Source: Branchinecta lynchi (taxonomy: Eukaryota > Arthropoda > Branchiopoda > Anostraca > Branchinectidae). Taken from it: 64,000 nucleotides of DNA. A model generated the notes under the pieces. The model saw nothing but the letters and a program-made list of their open reading frames with translations. It was not told the origin of the DNA and made no database searches. Location of the stretch: contig JAKZAP010000004.1 of NCBI GenBank assembly GCA_023053575.1, positions 25,535,252 to 25,599,251 of the forward strand, given 5' to 3'. The number at the start of each line of letters is the position of its first letter. Within the stretch, counting starts at the first letter, position 1. The translations under genes and the position numbers were made by a program. Below, one piece after another: positions 1 to 11,917 of this stretch.

Positions 1-2709
1 TGATAACCCCAGATTGCACGACATGAGTGTGAAGCTCTAACAGTGCTTGTGGATGGACGACAGAATCAAAGTCTCTTTCGACGTCATGACCCGCCAACGC
101 CAATGAAGTTTTCGTCCGATCAGCTTCCTGGAGAATAGACGCCCACGCAAAGAGAGCATGGGCGCATCCCAAGTCAGAACAAAAGCCGAATTGGTAATCA
201 ACAGAAGAATGCTACATGCCAGCATTTTTCTGTAAATTCTTTGATAACAAGAAGCTTTATGACTTTACATAAAGTCGGGGAAACGGTATGACGAGCACTG
301 AGTTGCAGGTTTTCCCTTTTTGCACAATGGGGTCAACATACCAATGCAGAATGAGATCGGAACTATTCCTTGAGGAAATATCATTTGGAACAGTAGATGT
401 ATATGATTGAGAAGACTCGCAATCCCCATTGAAAAGATGAAGAGCGCAGATTTCATCAGACCCTGACGACTTCTTCTTTTTAAGATTATGGACGGCTTGT
501 TTTATTGCATCACGAGTGACAATGTAATCTCCTTTTGCCGGGTCACGGTCAAGATCAGTTTCAAGCTTCATTTCGAATGCATTTTGTAAGAGAGGGTCAG
601 GTGTGTCAAATTGGCTTCCAAAGTACTGTACACCCACTGAGAACTAGGGATTGTAAATTTTATGTAATCCTTTTTTGGAGACTGGCTTAAAAGTTTTCCA
701 GAGTAGATTAGGATAATCAACAATGTTCGCGCAATAGTCTGCCCTGATATTAGCTCGGTGTACGGTAAGCTCCCGAGCAAACTTCTTTTTGGTGGATAGC
801 CTGATGGAATGAAGCCACCCTTTACGAGGTCTTTCCCCCTCATTCCATATCCTCTACCAGAATTTAGCATCTTGACACACATCTCTTAGTGATTCGTTTT
901 CTGACCAGCCATATTCAGTGTCTTTTCGTATGTGCCGAGTGGGAACAGCAGACTTCTCAGGGATCGACTAAAAGCAGGAAAGGAAAGGCAAGAGAAAACC
1001 AGGCAAAGATACTAAAACCAGGAAGGGCAAACTAAAACGGGAAAAGAATTACCAGAAATCGAGGATTCGTAAAACTGGCAAGCCTTTCCTTTGTTTAGTA
1101 TCCCATGACGGGTCGGCACCTTACATTTGTAAAAGTTCCCCTTTGCCTCCTGTTAGTATTCGAAAAACTGGCAAGCTGCACCGTGCAATTTTCCTCTGTT
1201 TCGTATCCCTTGAGGGGTAGGCAACTTACATTTGTAAAAGTTCACCTTTTCCTCCTTTTAGTACCCTGTTGGTAGGTGAATAAACTATCAATCATGATTC
1301 ACCGTTCCTTTCCTCGTTTTAGTAGCTGTAAGGGGTCGGCAATTAAGATATGTCAAGTCCACCATTTCTTTCCTCGTGTTAGTACCTTTTCTCGGATAGT
1401 TCCTTAGAGCACTATAACAAGGAAAGAAATGATGGACTTGAAATATCTTAATTGCCGACCCTCAAAGCTACTAAAACGAGGAAGGGAATGGTGAATTATG
1501 AATTTAGATAGATGCCGACCCCTCAAAGAAAAATTATTTAGAATTCTCAATTTCTTTCCTTATTTTACTATCCGTGAAAAGTTACTAGAACCAAGAAAGA
1601 AATGGTGGACTTGAAATATCTTAGTTGCCAACCCCTCGCTGAACTCTGATGATTTTAGTCGCATACCGACAGGGTACTTAAAGGAGGAAAAGGTGAACTT
1701 TACAAATGTATGTTGCCAACCCCTCACGGGATAAAACAGAGGAAAGGCTTTCTTTCCCCGTTTTATTGTGCCCTTCCTGGTCTTAGTATCTTTGCCTGCT
1801 TTTCTCTTGCCTTTCCTTTCCTGCTACTTCTCACCAACGCGCATGGTATGGACAATTTTGGAGCAGTGTGGATTCAGCCTTATGCGTGCTTCTGAAGAAT
1901 GCTTGCCCACGTTCTTTTAGAGAAGACCAAAGGGAACTTTAATCTTTCCAAGAACTTCGTCAGAGGCTGCCTGGTACATTCCCGTGTCTATCCTTTTCCA
2001 ATCTATCAAGGTGTACCGTCCATTCGAAGTTGCCTTTTTCTTTTGCGACCTTTCCAGAGACCGGAAGTTCTGCACTTAAAGGTAAGTGGTCCGAAGTCAA
2101 TCCGTCTGACAAAACCTTGACGAACAGTTCTGGACTAGGGAAGGATACGATGATGTGATCCAGGTCTGAGACGGAACCGCTATTATGTATGTAAGTGTAG
2201 GAACAATCCTATTTTGCGACTGAATATCTTTCAGGGAGGATATCAAGGAGCATAGCAGACCTTGGCGATTGGTGGTCTGTCAAATTGCAGTTGAAGTCCA
2301 AGGACGATACAAAATAGATTCTTCTGCTGGGCTCTAGTAATGCACTTCGCAGTTTCGAGCAAGCAAGAGTAAAGCTCCACTCCGACTCCTCGTCCGCGTA
2401 ATTTGTTGGCAAATATACATTGATAACGACAGTTCAGCCAACTTGAACTGCTAGGAAATTGCGATTTACCTAAAACGTTTCCGAGATTATGTCAGACTGA
2501 ATCAACACCGCAATCCCTCCTGAACGATTCTGTGAAATTGAAGGGGAGAAGTGGAGAGTACAGTCTCTCAGCTGTAGTAAGTTTCTTCCATTTTTTGTCA
2601 GAAAATGCTCCTGTAGGCAGCACATATGATGTGTCTTAGCAAACTCCTCTATTACTGGAAGCTTGTTCCAAGAGACGACGTTTACTTTTTCTAGTAAATT
2701 ATTCTCCAT
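1..2709 (-). mobile_element. Decayed non-LTR retrotransposon (LINE) with endonuclease and reverse transcriptase
   Basis: Read on the - strand, this is the 5' part of a LINE polyprotein. From 2709 to about 1990 one frame encodes an apurinic-type endonuclease: an early LQEH segment, SGGIAVLIQSD, then LDFNCNL and finally SDHLPL, the usual Asp-Asn and Ser-Asp-His signatures. The frame is broken by in-frame stops near 2475, 2446 and 2206 and by a later frame change. After the inserted element at 960-1825 come the linker, the KKKKSSGSDEI segment that precedes the RT domain (about 500-440), PIVQKGK (about 315), and RT palm sequence YQFGF and DFDSVVH (about 210-60). The RT runs off the left edge. The family looks CR1/Jockey-like, but the clade is not certain. 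It lies downstream of the receptor TM5 exon, so it is probably in a receptor intron. It is a dead copy. Confidence 0.85.
960..1825. mobile_element. hAT-type non-autonomous element (family E, copy 1) inserted in the LINE
   Basis: It starts GGGATCGACTAAAAGCAGG and ends CCTTTCCTTTCCTGCT, with partly inverted ends rich in AAAGCAGGAAAGGAAAGGC. The exact 8-bp duplication ACTTCTCA flanks it at 952-959 and 1826-1833. The inside is a run of GAGGAAAGAAATGGTG and GGGGTCGGCAACT modules in both orientations. No coding frame is seen. Two more copies lie at 26213-27077 and about 48010-50220. Confidence 0.85.
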
Positions 2710-3187
2710 TCCTAACGGCAGGGTTCTTCTTATTGGCAGCTGCTACAACTTTCTTGAAAGAACATCGAATATGGTAGCAGGTACGATCCGAATTATTGCA
2801 GTTGAGCAGTGCATCGGCTTCGAGCACGGCTCTTCTCGGGTAGCTCCATGATCTTCTTCACCCTATCGACAGCAGTGTTTTGGCACTAAATAGGACGCCG
2901 CAATGTGGCTTGTGGCATGACAATTATAGCAACGGCGCGGGTGATGGACGAATGCTCCTTATTTCCTTGATTCTGGAACATATTGCTTCCTTCAAGTAAT
3001 TCAGTTGTCTGTCTCTTTTATCGGAGACAAATTTATCGGTATCTCTATCGGAGAAAAATTCCGCTGAATCGTCGAAAATTCATTTTATGCGTCGCGAGGC
3101 AACTAACTCACCCCATTGCAGGTCATTTCCAGTTGTTTCCGCTTTTTTCTCAAAAAGAAGTCACGGGAAATGAATCTAAGTGCATAC
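2710..3187. other. Unassigned, probably receptor intron
   Basis: No gene or named repeat was recognised. The stretch lies between the LINE and the receptor TM5 exon. The receptor exon that should follow (TM6 and TM7) was looked for here on the - strand and not found. Confidence 0.4.
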
Positions 3188-3338
3188 CTTCCGCTTTGCT
3201 TGAATGTTTTCCAACTGGTGTGGTGTCGCTTCGCCCACGACCTGAGAACCCCATAACTCAACAGCAACCCTTGAATAGGCGTAACCGATGGCAGCGAGGG
3301 GTAGGAAGTACGTTAAGAACATGAAGCTGAGGTTGTAC
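3188..3338 (-). CDS. TKR: Tachykinin-type neuropeptide receptor, exon with TM5 and start of loop 3
   Basis: This is the fourth readable exon of a rhodopsin-family GPCR, residues 236-285 of the part in the window. The acceptor is ...TTCCAG before position 3338 and the donor is GTATGC at 3187-3182. The first base completes the Leu codon split from the previous exon, and the exon ends in phase 0. It encodes TM5 with the conserved proline in TYFLP (P248) and then YSRVAVELWG and GEATPHQLENIQAKRK. A GE-TP-Q-EN-KR sequence at the start of the third intracellular loop is typical of insect tachykinin receptors and takes part in G protein coupling. TM6, TM7 and the tail would be encoded to the left and are not in the window. 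The family call is strong. Whether it is a TkR99D-like or a TkR86C-like (natalisin) receptor is less sure. Confidence 0.9.
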
Positions 3339-3673
3339 CTGGAATGAAACAAGGGAGGAGTTATCTTACTGTGCTGCCCTGTGTCACTTTGGGAGAAGGT
3401 ATTACAATGTTTGGCAACATTTCGCCATCCCTTCGAAAGTTGTAAAATGCCGTGAGATTTATTCATGTAATAAATTCGTTCATGCCAAAAGTTAGAGCAG
3501 GCTAGATCTTCTGAGATTAGCAGTAAAACTGCACTGGTCATGTATCTCACAATGTCGCGAAAGTCTGCACGTTGAGCTCACCTCACTTTCTCGGAGCTTC
3601 TTTTCACCAAGCCCATCACCCGAGCCCTCGGCGACTATCTGCCAAAAGATTGCTGGGGTGAAGAAATTTACCT

Positions 3674-3839
3674 TATAGTGCGAACACACGATCAGAATTG
3701 GTAGCTCCCGGACTGGAATTCCTGTCCGGATTTTCATCACCATCATAACTTCTATGTGGAAAAGTTGAAATTTGTTTAACTTGATGATGAAAGTGCAGGA
3801 AATCCGACCGGGAAATCCCGATCGTGTGTTCGCACTATA
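3674..3839. mobile_element. Short MITE with TATAGTGCGAACACACGATC ends
   Basis: An inverted repeat runs from TATAGTGCGAACACACGATC at 3674 to GATCGTGTGTTCGCACTATA ending at 3839, about 166 bp in all. The TATA at both ends would fit TA target sites of Tc1/mariner-type elements. It has no coding capacity. It lies in a receptor intron. Confidence 0.7.
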
Positions 3840-3844
3840 GTGTG

Positions 3845-4278
3845 GTCTGTCCCATGAGGAACTTGTGTTATTTATGGGTTGAGAGGGGATGGTTTACCTC
3901 TTGGTAAAAGGAGAAAATGTTTGGGTAAAGTTAGGGTTAAAACTGGTCCTTACTCCTGCCCTATGTGTGGATACGATAATGAAAGTATGAGTCATTTTGT
4001 GGGAGAGTGTGAGTAATTGAATGGGTTGAGACAAGAGTTGTTTGGAGTGAGAGCGTGCGGGAGTGAGTGCATAACTGAGAGAATGAAAGAGAAAAGTTTC
4101 CAGGCTATTCGACTTTTTGGAAGGTTCTTCCGGATAGGGTTAGCCCAAAGGAAATTGGATATCCCTGTAAATTTAAATATTGGCATAGTGTTCTTGTTGT
4201 TATATATTTTTTTTTGTTGTTGTTGTAGTGCGATGGCCCTTGCTGGCTTTTATGCATTAAATATCTATCTATCTATCA
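3845..4278 (+). mobile_element. LINE 3' end with zinc-knuckle C terminus and (ATCT)n tail
   Basis: One + frame reads GKVRVKTGPYSCPMCGYDNE and then SMSHFVGECE, followed by an in-frame TAA at about 4014 and then by LNGLRQELFGVRACGSEC in the same frame. The C-x2-C-x8-H-x4-C spacing is the knuckle found at the C terminus of many LINE reverse transcriptases. The 3' end closes with ATCTATCTATCTATC at about 4260-4275, a microsatellite tail typical of CR1-like elements. The stop shows it is dead. It belongs to another copy or family than the LINE at the left edge, and has the opposite orientation. Confidence 0.7.
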
Positions 4279-4329
4279 ATGATTAGCCAGGGAGATAAAG
4301 AGCATTTGAGACCGAACTTCTAGTTCACC

Positions 4330-4562
4330 AAAAGCATTATTTATCGTGTTTCATTAAGATCCGACTCCCCGTTCAAAAGTTATACATAAATCAAAATCCG
4401 GATTCCGCCTCCCTCCCCCACCCCGGTGGTTGGATCAGGGATATGATAATTTCCCAGTTAGTTTGGTGGGGTCCCTAATATGCCTACCTTGTTTCATCCT
4501 TCTAGAACATCTGGAAGTGCCCTAACTCGAGATGATTTGACCGACCGACCGAAATGTGAACC
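4330..4562 (+). mobile_element. HINE-like family A, right-end fragment
   Basis: This matches about the last 230 bp of the family A core (CATTAAGATCCGACTCCCCG, then GGTTGGATCAGGG, CATCTGGAAGTGCCCTAACTC) and ends in the GACCGACCGACC microsatellite. The terminal hairpin is missing. Confidence 0.7.
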
Positions 4563-6065
4563 CCCCCCCACCCGGCCACACAATGGGGCATCCATCCTTG
4601 GCTTTCGGCCTCCAGTCAATGAAGTTATGCTGTCATGCAAGGACATATTAGCTTGTAGCCCAGTTCCAGCCTGTTAATCCCCTTGCAGAAGACAAAAGTT
4701 AACATCCATCCGCCCCTCCAATACTGCCTCTAGTGGAGTAAATCTGAGCCCTGGCATAATCCTCCCAAATCCTCACACGCTTCTAAATTGTTTATTTTAA
4801 GAGGGGGTCTAGGAGCAAGATCGTCCTCCCGCCTCCGGCCTTTTATGTTGCGTGCCTAGCCACTTTTTTTTCGAAGTGCTTCCTGGCCTTTTTATTCCAG
4901 AACAATATGAAAGGTGGGATAGCCGAAGGGAAAAGCAATAAGCAGCGTAAAGAGGCGATTCTGGATTCCGAAAAGGGCTATCAGACAGCAATTTCGAAGT
5001 TTATTGGTCATTCCAGCGTCCGCAAAGAATATAATATTCTGCCATTGGAGACACCATGCATTTGCACTTGACCGCTCAATCGGTGTGAATCATACTCAAA
5101 ATGAACTTTCAAGGTGAAAGCTTTCGAACTGAATCAATCTTCAACTCCCAGGTGAGTCTCTTTTTAATTCTACAGATATTTTTTCGGCCGTTCAGCGAAT
5201 ATATGCGATTTTGGTCGCTGGCTCAGTAAAGTTAGTCACACCATCTTAAAATGGTTTTACCAGACCAAGCTGACTATCAATCTTACTTTGTGTTGCTAAA
5301 CGGATAGTCAGCCCAAATATCCCGTCGACGATATTTTGGCCCTTTGGAGCAAGGTCTTCTTCAGGCTGTGGCTAACAATCTAAACTGACGATAAGCAAGA
5401 TAAGAAAATCGCAAATTTCGAATTTTTGATGGCCAGGAAAGGCCAAAGAGTCTTTTCTGATGTGTTTTCAAGACGTTTTAAAAGTACGGAATCATGAAGA
5501 AGACGTGATACCGGTTCGGTTTCAACTCGATTCTCTTTGGCTGTAAGTTTTTCACACGTTTTTCGAAGACTTTGGATGAATGAATAAATTTATTGCATAT
5601 CTATCACAAAATCTCAATAATGGAAGGGCACATTAACAAAAAAACTTAAGATGAAGAGAAAAGAAAACAAAATAGAAAAAAGGAACCGACAGACACGGGT
5701 TTAGCTTAACAATAAAAAAAAAAAAAAAATAAAAAAAAATACAAATACCGTACACTATTTCTGTCACTATTGCCTGATTGCTCGATAGAGGCTGTACAGG
5801 GAGTAGACGGATTCCAAAAATCTAGCACAACGCTCTGCGCTTTCGAGAACGACGCTTGCTGCGAGACCCATTTTATGTTCAGCGTTCAGTGTTTATTATT
5901 ATCAGCCACACAACTTCAACATTCATTTCATAACATTTTAGACATGGAATTATGTTGGGGTTTGAACAAAAAAAAACACTAATGGATAGTTCAAACGCCA
6001 ATGTAGGATTCGAGGTGCGGGAAAGTGTAAAAAACGTCATGTGCAGGAATAGGGTACTACGGTCC
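4563..6065. other. Receptor intron, mostly unassigned
   Basis: No gene was recognised. An inverted motif around GCTGACTATC and GGATAGTCAGC lies at about 5265-5320. At 5575-5755 there is an A-rich stretch after TGAATGAATAAATTTATTG, which looks like the 3' tail of a - strand retroelement. Confidence 0.4.
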
Positions 6066-6073
6066 CCAAGTAC

Positions 6074-6260
6074 CAGGGCCGTATTTAGGGGGATGGGTGG
6101 GTAGGGGGTTGACCCCCCCCAAACACACACAAAATAATCATAATATAGGCTTTTCCCTCTTATCTATGTCTTTTTTGTCCGACCCGTAGGCAACCCCCCC
6201 CCCCCCCCCTCCCCGAAAGGCACCCCTGCCCCCCGAAATAAATTCCTGGATACAGGCCTG
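6074..6260 (-). mobile_element. hAT-type MITE family D, copy 1
   Basis: It runs from CAGGGCCGTATTTAGG to CCTGGATACAGGCCTG and is flanked by the exact 8-bp duplication CCAAGTAC at 6066-6073 and 6261-6268. It holds a poly-C run and CTTATCTATGTCTTTTTTGT, the reverse of the motif seen in the other copies. The other copies are at 14431, 27920 and 31061. Confidence 0.88.
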
Positions 6261-6268
6261 CCAAGTAC

Positions 6269-7019
6269 TGCCCCCTGACCAGTATATTCTGTCCGTTGTC
6301 ATGCAGTGGAGTCAGCTTAACTTAGCTTAACTCGAAGAAACATTTAAAGTATCTATGTATCTAGTACCGCCAAGACCTATGCTTCTCATGCTTTGCAAAT
6401 GGGAAATACTCGTATCGCCGCCTATTACGCTTGCGGCATTTAAAGCGAGACAAACTTGCGGGTATAGAAATTTCTAGTGGAGGCTGTATCATTGTTTGCT
6501 GTTTTCAGAATATGAAGTTATTGGAGCTAGCGCTGGTGAACGACTGACTGAGTAAGTAAGTAAGTAATTTATTTTTGACCCGCCATTTTGGAAAGGCGGA
6601 GTAAATGAAGAAAATAAAGAAAACACATACAAACACAAACACAGAAAAAGACACTTAATTTTTAATCTTCGGTCAGGAAACAGTGGACGGCGTCGTGCGC
6701 TGGTTGGGCCCTTGCATCTTGAATTGGATACTGAGTTTCAGTAGGGACGTCCTCTATCGCTATAGTGGTGCTAGTATCGCTGCTATTCGAGTGTGTGTCA
6801 ATTTTTTCAAGTCTTGGCGCTACTCTCTAGTGTTATTTTGCTCTGGTAGAAGACCAACCCAGCTACATGACAGATTTGGTGATACATGTTGGAGAAACTA
6901 TAACAGATCGGTAGGGATGATTACTGCTAATAGGACTGTACCTTTTATTTCTACACAGTTCTAACACAAGCCAACACTAATCAGAACTAAAAGATTACTG
7001 GACACATCGTTTCCTAATG
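6269..7019. other. Receptor intron, retroelement tail and unassigned sequence
   Basis: GAGTAAGTAAGTAAGTAATT at about 6550 followed by a purine-rich stretch to about 6655 looks like the 3' end of a - strand LINE or SINE. Nothing was recognised in the rest. Confidence 0.4.
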
Positions 7020-9014
7020 AAACAAGAGCCACGAGCTCATATGGCACTTGTTACGAGTAGGTGGTAGCAGAAAGTTGCCGAGAACGTCATAAAATACCCC
7101 GCCATCCAAAAATATGGTTCGGACCTAGAAATAGGTTATATAGTTTCATTCAAGTCTGAGCATTTCCGGTATCGCCTTGGATCATCTAGGTCCAATGACT
7201 TTTCTATCCTCCAAGTTTCAACCCAATAGACTCGTTTGTCTCGTTTGGTCCCTAGACATGCCAGACGATTTCCGGTACCCCCCTCCTACTCCCTCTACTC
7301 AAGCCGAATCTAGTTTGGACTCCTAAATGGATCATCTCAAGCATTTTATCTTTACCAACTATCAAGTTTCACTTGAATCTTTGCATTTTGGGGGAACTTC
7401 CAGTATTTCTTCGCCCCCCTTCCGGTTCCCCCAACCGTGGTTACACGTGATTTGGACGCACGTTTTGCTTGTCTAGGTCATCAGTTCTTATCACCCGTAA
7501 AGTTTAATTTGAATCGGACCACCCGTTCGCAACTTACAGAATTCCCGGATTCCCCTTCCCTCAACTCCCCTAATGATGGTCGGATCCAGGAACACAAGTT
7601 TTCCCTAGGGCATTGTGTCGGGTCCTTAAGTCACTGCAGAGTTTCATGGAGGACAGTGGTAATCACCGGAATTCCGTCAAAGACCGTCCAACTCCCCCCA
7701 CAGAGCCCCTATACGATCTGGTTCTGTCAATTACGTATCTAGGGCTAATGCTTGTTCCTCTCACCAAGTATCATCCTGATCCCTCAACTCTAAGCATTTT
7801 CAAAGATTCTCAGTTTCCCCCTCCACCCCTCCCCCCATGTCACCGGATCCGGTCTCCGGATTTAAAATGGGACGTCTGAGGCACGAGGTGTTTCTAAATA
7901 TCAAGTTTCATTTAAATCCGATCATCCGTTCAATTGCTGAGCTTGCCACTAGATTCCGGATTCTCCATCCCTCCACTCCCCCCACGATGGTCGGATCGGG
8001 GAAACTACATTATCAATTCAATCTGTTCGGGTCCCTGACAAGCTCACCAAGTTTTATCGTTCTAGCACATCAGGAAGTATCGAACTCACGGGATCACTTA
8101 AATTCGGACCCCCCCCCAACTCCCCACAGTGACTGGATCCGGTCCTTTTATGTCATTCGCGTATCCAGGACTTGTGCTTGTTCTTCCCACCAAGTTTCAT
8201 CCCAAACCCTCCACTCTAAGTGTTTCCCGAAATTTCCGATTCCCCCCTCCTACTCCCCCCAATGTCACCGGATCCGGTCCAGATTTAAAATGTGGCATCT
8301 GAGACACGAGGTCTTTCTATATATCAAGTTTCATTAAGGTCCGATCCCCAGTTCGTGAGTTAAAAAGACCTCACTTCCCCCCCCCCGTCCATGCCCCCAG
8401 ATGGTCGGATCAGGGAAGCAACTATCCTCAAGTCGATCTCTTCAGGTTCCTGGCAAGCCTGCCAAGTTGTATCGTCCTAGCACACCTGGAAGTACCGAAC
8501 TCGCGGGATCAACAGAAATTTGGATCCTCCGCCCCCAACTCCCAGTGATCGGATCCAGTCCGGTTATGTCAATCACGTATCTAGGACTTGTGCTTCTTCT
8601 TTCCACCAAGTTTCATCCCAATCCCTCCGCTCTAAGTGTTTCCCAAGATTTCCGGCTCCCCCCCCTCTAACTCCCCCCGATGTCACCGGATCCAGTCCGG
8701 GTTTAACATGTGATGTCTGAGACATGAAACCTTTCTACATATCAAGTTTCGTTAAGATCTGATCAACTGGTCTGAAGCAAAAAATAACTAATTTTTCCGG
8801 ATTCCCCTCCCTCCACTCAGCCCTAGAATCTCAGATTGGGGAAGTGACTATTTCCAATTTAATCATTTGGGGCCCTTGATATGCCTGCCAATTTTTATCA
8901 TCCTAGCTTATGTGGAACTGCCCGAACTAGCAAAACCTGGACAGACCGACCGACCGACGGACGGACAGAAATTGCGATCGCTATATGGCACTTGACCGAA
9001 GGGCAAGTGCCATA
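7020..9014 (+). mobile_element. HINE-like element family A, copy 1 (+)
   Basis: The left end is AACAAGAGCCACGAGCTCAT followed by TATGGCACTTG (7040-7050). The core holds several copies of a unit of about 420 bp: the mark ATCAAGTTTC(G/A)TT recurs near 7897, 8321 and 8740. Next comes GACCGACCGACCGACGGACGG at about 8945, read as part of a GTCY-type microsatellite, and then a perfect 11-bp hairpin at 8984-8994 and 9004-9014 (TATGGCACTTG and CAAGTGCCATA). The order of terminal motif, tandem core, GTCY microsatellite and end hairpin recalls the DINE-1/HINE type known from Diptera. No coding frame was seen. It lies in a receptor intron. Confidence 0.7.
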
Positions 9015-9194
9015 AAAATGGCTAATTGTTAGGCAGAAATGACATGAAAACCCCAAAACAAATTAGTGAAAGAAATAGATTCAGCAAAATATTTTGCTGT
9101 AATTTTTACTTTTTATGTTTTTTTTACTAATTTTCTTGTCAGGTTTATTTTGAGCAAGGTTGACTCGGAGTCGCTCTGAAAAAACGAAAATGCC

Positions 9195-10255
9195 GGATTC
9201 GCAGTCTTAGAAATCATCCAAAGAGAAAAATTGATATCCATTGACATTTATAGTGAAATAACTTCTTTCCCACCAATTTGACAAAAAACTAGACTTATTT
9301 TATTGATGAGAAATGTGAAATGAATTTTTCAGATACCACAATCATTTACCATGGTACCTTGCCAGATACCACGGTAACTGCAAAAATACCTTTCAACCGT
9401 GGTATCGTATTAGGTATCACAGTAACTGCTTAAACGACTTTAGACCGTGTGGTATCAGATATCCTGGTATCTGCAAAAACGCAACTACTGAAAGAATCAA
9501 TGCTGTTTCCATTTTGTGCTGCAGAGTGCCCGCAACCGTCATCCCCATAAGACTGGGACTGATATTTATCTCTCGATACATTTCTTGGGAACGGATTGTT
9601 GCGTGCTATAAGAATAGCACTTTGGGGAATGCTCCCCAATCTCTATATCACGCCTGAGGTCGTGCCGCACTTTAAATCGGATTCTTTTTTCTTCGGTCCA
9701 TCTGAGAAAATAGCAGAATAGAAATTTGGCTCCTTTTACCGATGCGATGAAACAGAAACGGAATATGAAATAGAAAAAAATAAATCAGGGGAAAAACACA
9801 TTTATAGCCAAATGTAAATTCACACCGTAAGGCTTCCTTCCCAATGTGTTTCAATCCTGGTCGCAGCTCCAGGCCAAAAATCACTAGCAGCATTATTTGT
9901 GTTTTTGCAGATACCACGGTTAGAAATCGTTTTTGCAGTTACCGTAATAACTGATACCACGATCGCAAGGGATCTGAAAAATTCACCTCACTTTCATCAT
10001 CACTAACAAAACAATCTAGTTTTTTGTCAAATTGGTGGGAAAGAAGTCATGTCCCTCTAGATGTAAGTGGATATAAGTATTTCTTTTTGGATGATTACCA
10101 TAAGCGCAAATCCTGCAACTGTCGTTTTTGCAGAGCAACCGTACCATCAGATACCACGAACCATGGTAAGTGCAAAAACGACCAATTGCAGGTTCAGATT
10201 AGCGTGGTAAGAGATACCATGGTATCTGCAAGAGCGCTACTATTGAACATGTAAG
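9195..10255. mobile_element. Fold-back element family J, copy 1
   Basis: Two inverted arms of about 90 bp, 9255-9345 and 9970-10055, share CTTCTTTCCCACCAATTTG and ACAAAAAACTAGA. Between and around them lie many copies of GATACCACGGTAACTGCAAA, itself often palindromic. The right end GGTATCTGCAAGAGCGCTAC matches the ends of the second copy at 12853-13266. Confidence 0.7.
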
Positions 10256-10702
10256 AATATTCGCACCCGATTTTGGCCTTGCTACTATACAGACGCGCAC
10301 TAGGTTACACAGTTTTATAAGCCCAGTGACTTGGTTCGAAGATATGTTTGACGAAAGCAGCTGATAAAAGCTTCGCAGTATTTACTGTGCTAATATCTTT
10401 TTGCTAAAAAAAAAGCGTTGAAGACCGTGTTTTGTTTTATGTTACATGATGATTATTTTCCGACAGAACTTTCCTCGAGTCGTGGATTTGCTTTGTAGTG
10501 CAATTCGCTTAGCTTTCCAAAACTAGTGGATCGTGAAAATAACTTTGGAAAGCGAAGCGAGTTTCAACCCAAGCTGCCAAAAGAGCCACCGCATAAGGTA
10601 GTGGAACTTTCCAGAACGCGGAAATCTACTTTTTGGCTTGCCTAAGAGTTTGAAGTTGAACCGAAAAGGGCTGAGACAAGACCATTTATATGTTTTTCAA
10701 AA

Positions 10703-11400
10703 AAATATATAAATTAAACAAACAATTTACCATTAACGGCCACCTTTAAGACAAAAGAATCCTGATTGTGACCGCAATTCTAACCACCATGAATCCGCTA
10801 TATCATTATTTCATTACCCCCCCCCCCCTGGGGTGTGGTAAAAAAAAACAAAAAACATTATCACACTTCTTTCGTATTCAAAGAATGGGATTTAACCATT
10901 CTCTTGAATGATGGCAGACTTACAGCCGCTCTGACCGATTCTGGATTTCAACAATTTCATCAAAAAACATATAAATTAAACAAACAATTTACCATTAACG
11001 ACCACTTTTAAGACAAAAGAATCCTGATTGTGACTGCAATTCTAACCACAATGAATCCGCTATATCATTCTTTCATCCCCCCCCCCGCGGTGGGGATGGA
11101 ACAAAAAAAAATCAATAACATTAAATAAATACCCTTTCCTCTTATCACACTTCTTTCCTATTCAAAGAATGGGATTTAACCATTCTCTTGAATGATGCCA
11201 CAGCCGCTCTGACCGATTCTGGATTTCATCAATTTCATCAAAAAACATGTAAATTAAACAAACAATTTACCATTAACGGCCACTTTTAAGAAAAAAGAAT
11301 CCTGATTGTGACCGCAATTCTAACCACCATGAATCCGCTATATCATTCTTTCATCACCCCCCCCCCCCCGGGGGGTCGCTAAAAAAAAAAAAACCTTACC
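10703..11400. repeat. Tandem repeat, 262-278-bp unit, about 2.6 copies
   Basis: The block starting AAATTAAACAAACAATTTAC begins at 10711, 10973 and 11251. Each unit carries TGAATCCGCTATATCATT, a poly-C run, an A-rich run and CAAAGAATGGGATTTAACC. The third unit is cut off after its poly-C run. It lies in a receptor intron and no function can be read from it. Confidence 0.85.
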
Positions 11401-11917
11401 TTACCTTATTTACACTTTGAAAAACAAAATCGCTAGCTGGTAATCACGAAGCTCACCTACGTTCAAAATCCAATTCTTTCTAAAACAAATTAACTTTACA
11501 AAAATTCTTCATTCCGAAAAATAGCATAAGAAAATTTCAATAAGAATTCACTAACATACAAGTACATAATATACTATTATTTACATAATATTCATGCAAT
11601 ATGCAATTTTAGTTTCTTAATTTGGTTTCTTAGTTATTTACATAAATAGGCTTGAAGACCCGATGTAAGTGCGTTACTTGATTGCTCCGCTCTTCACGAA
11701 TAATCGATTTTCAGATAGTGTAATTAACCCTGTCGGGTTTGTGATATCTCTGTACCTGTGTTGTATGCTTGACAAACAAGATTTGCGAAGTATTTGTGTC
11801 CAGGCACTAAGCAGTCTTCACCAAGCTCACCACTGCACCACTGCCCAATGTCTTTGTGTTGAAATTCAAATTTTTCGCGTCATAGTAGAATATGCGTTGT
11901 GGGAACGTTCACTACTA

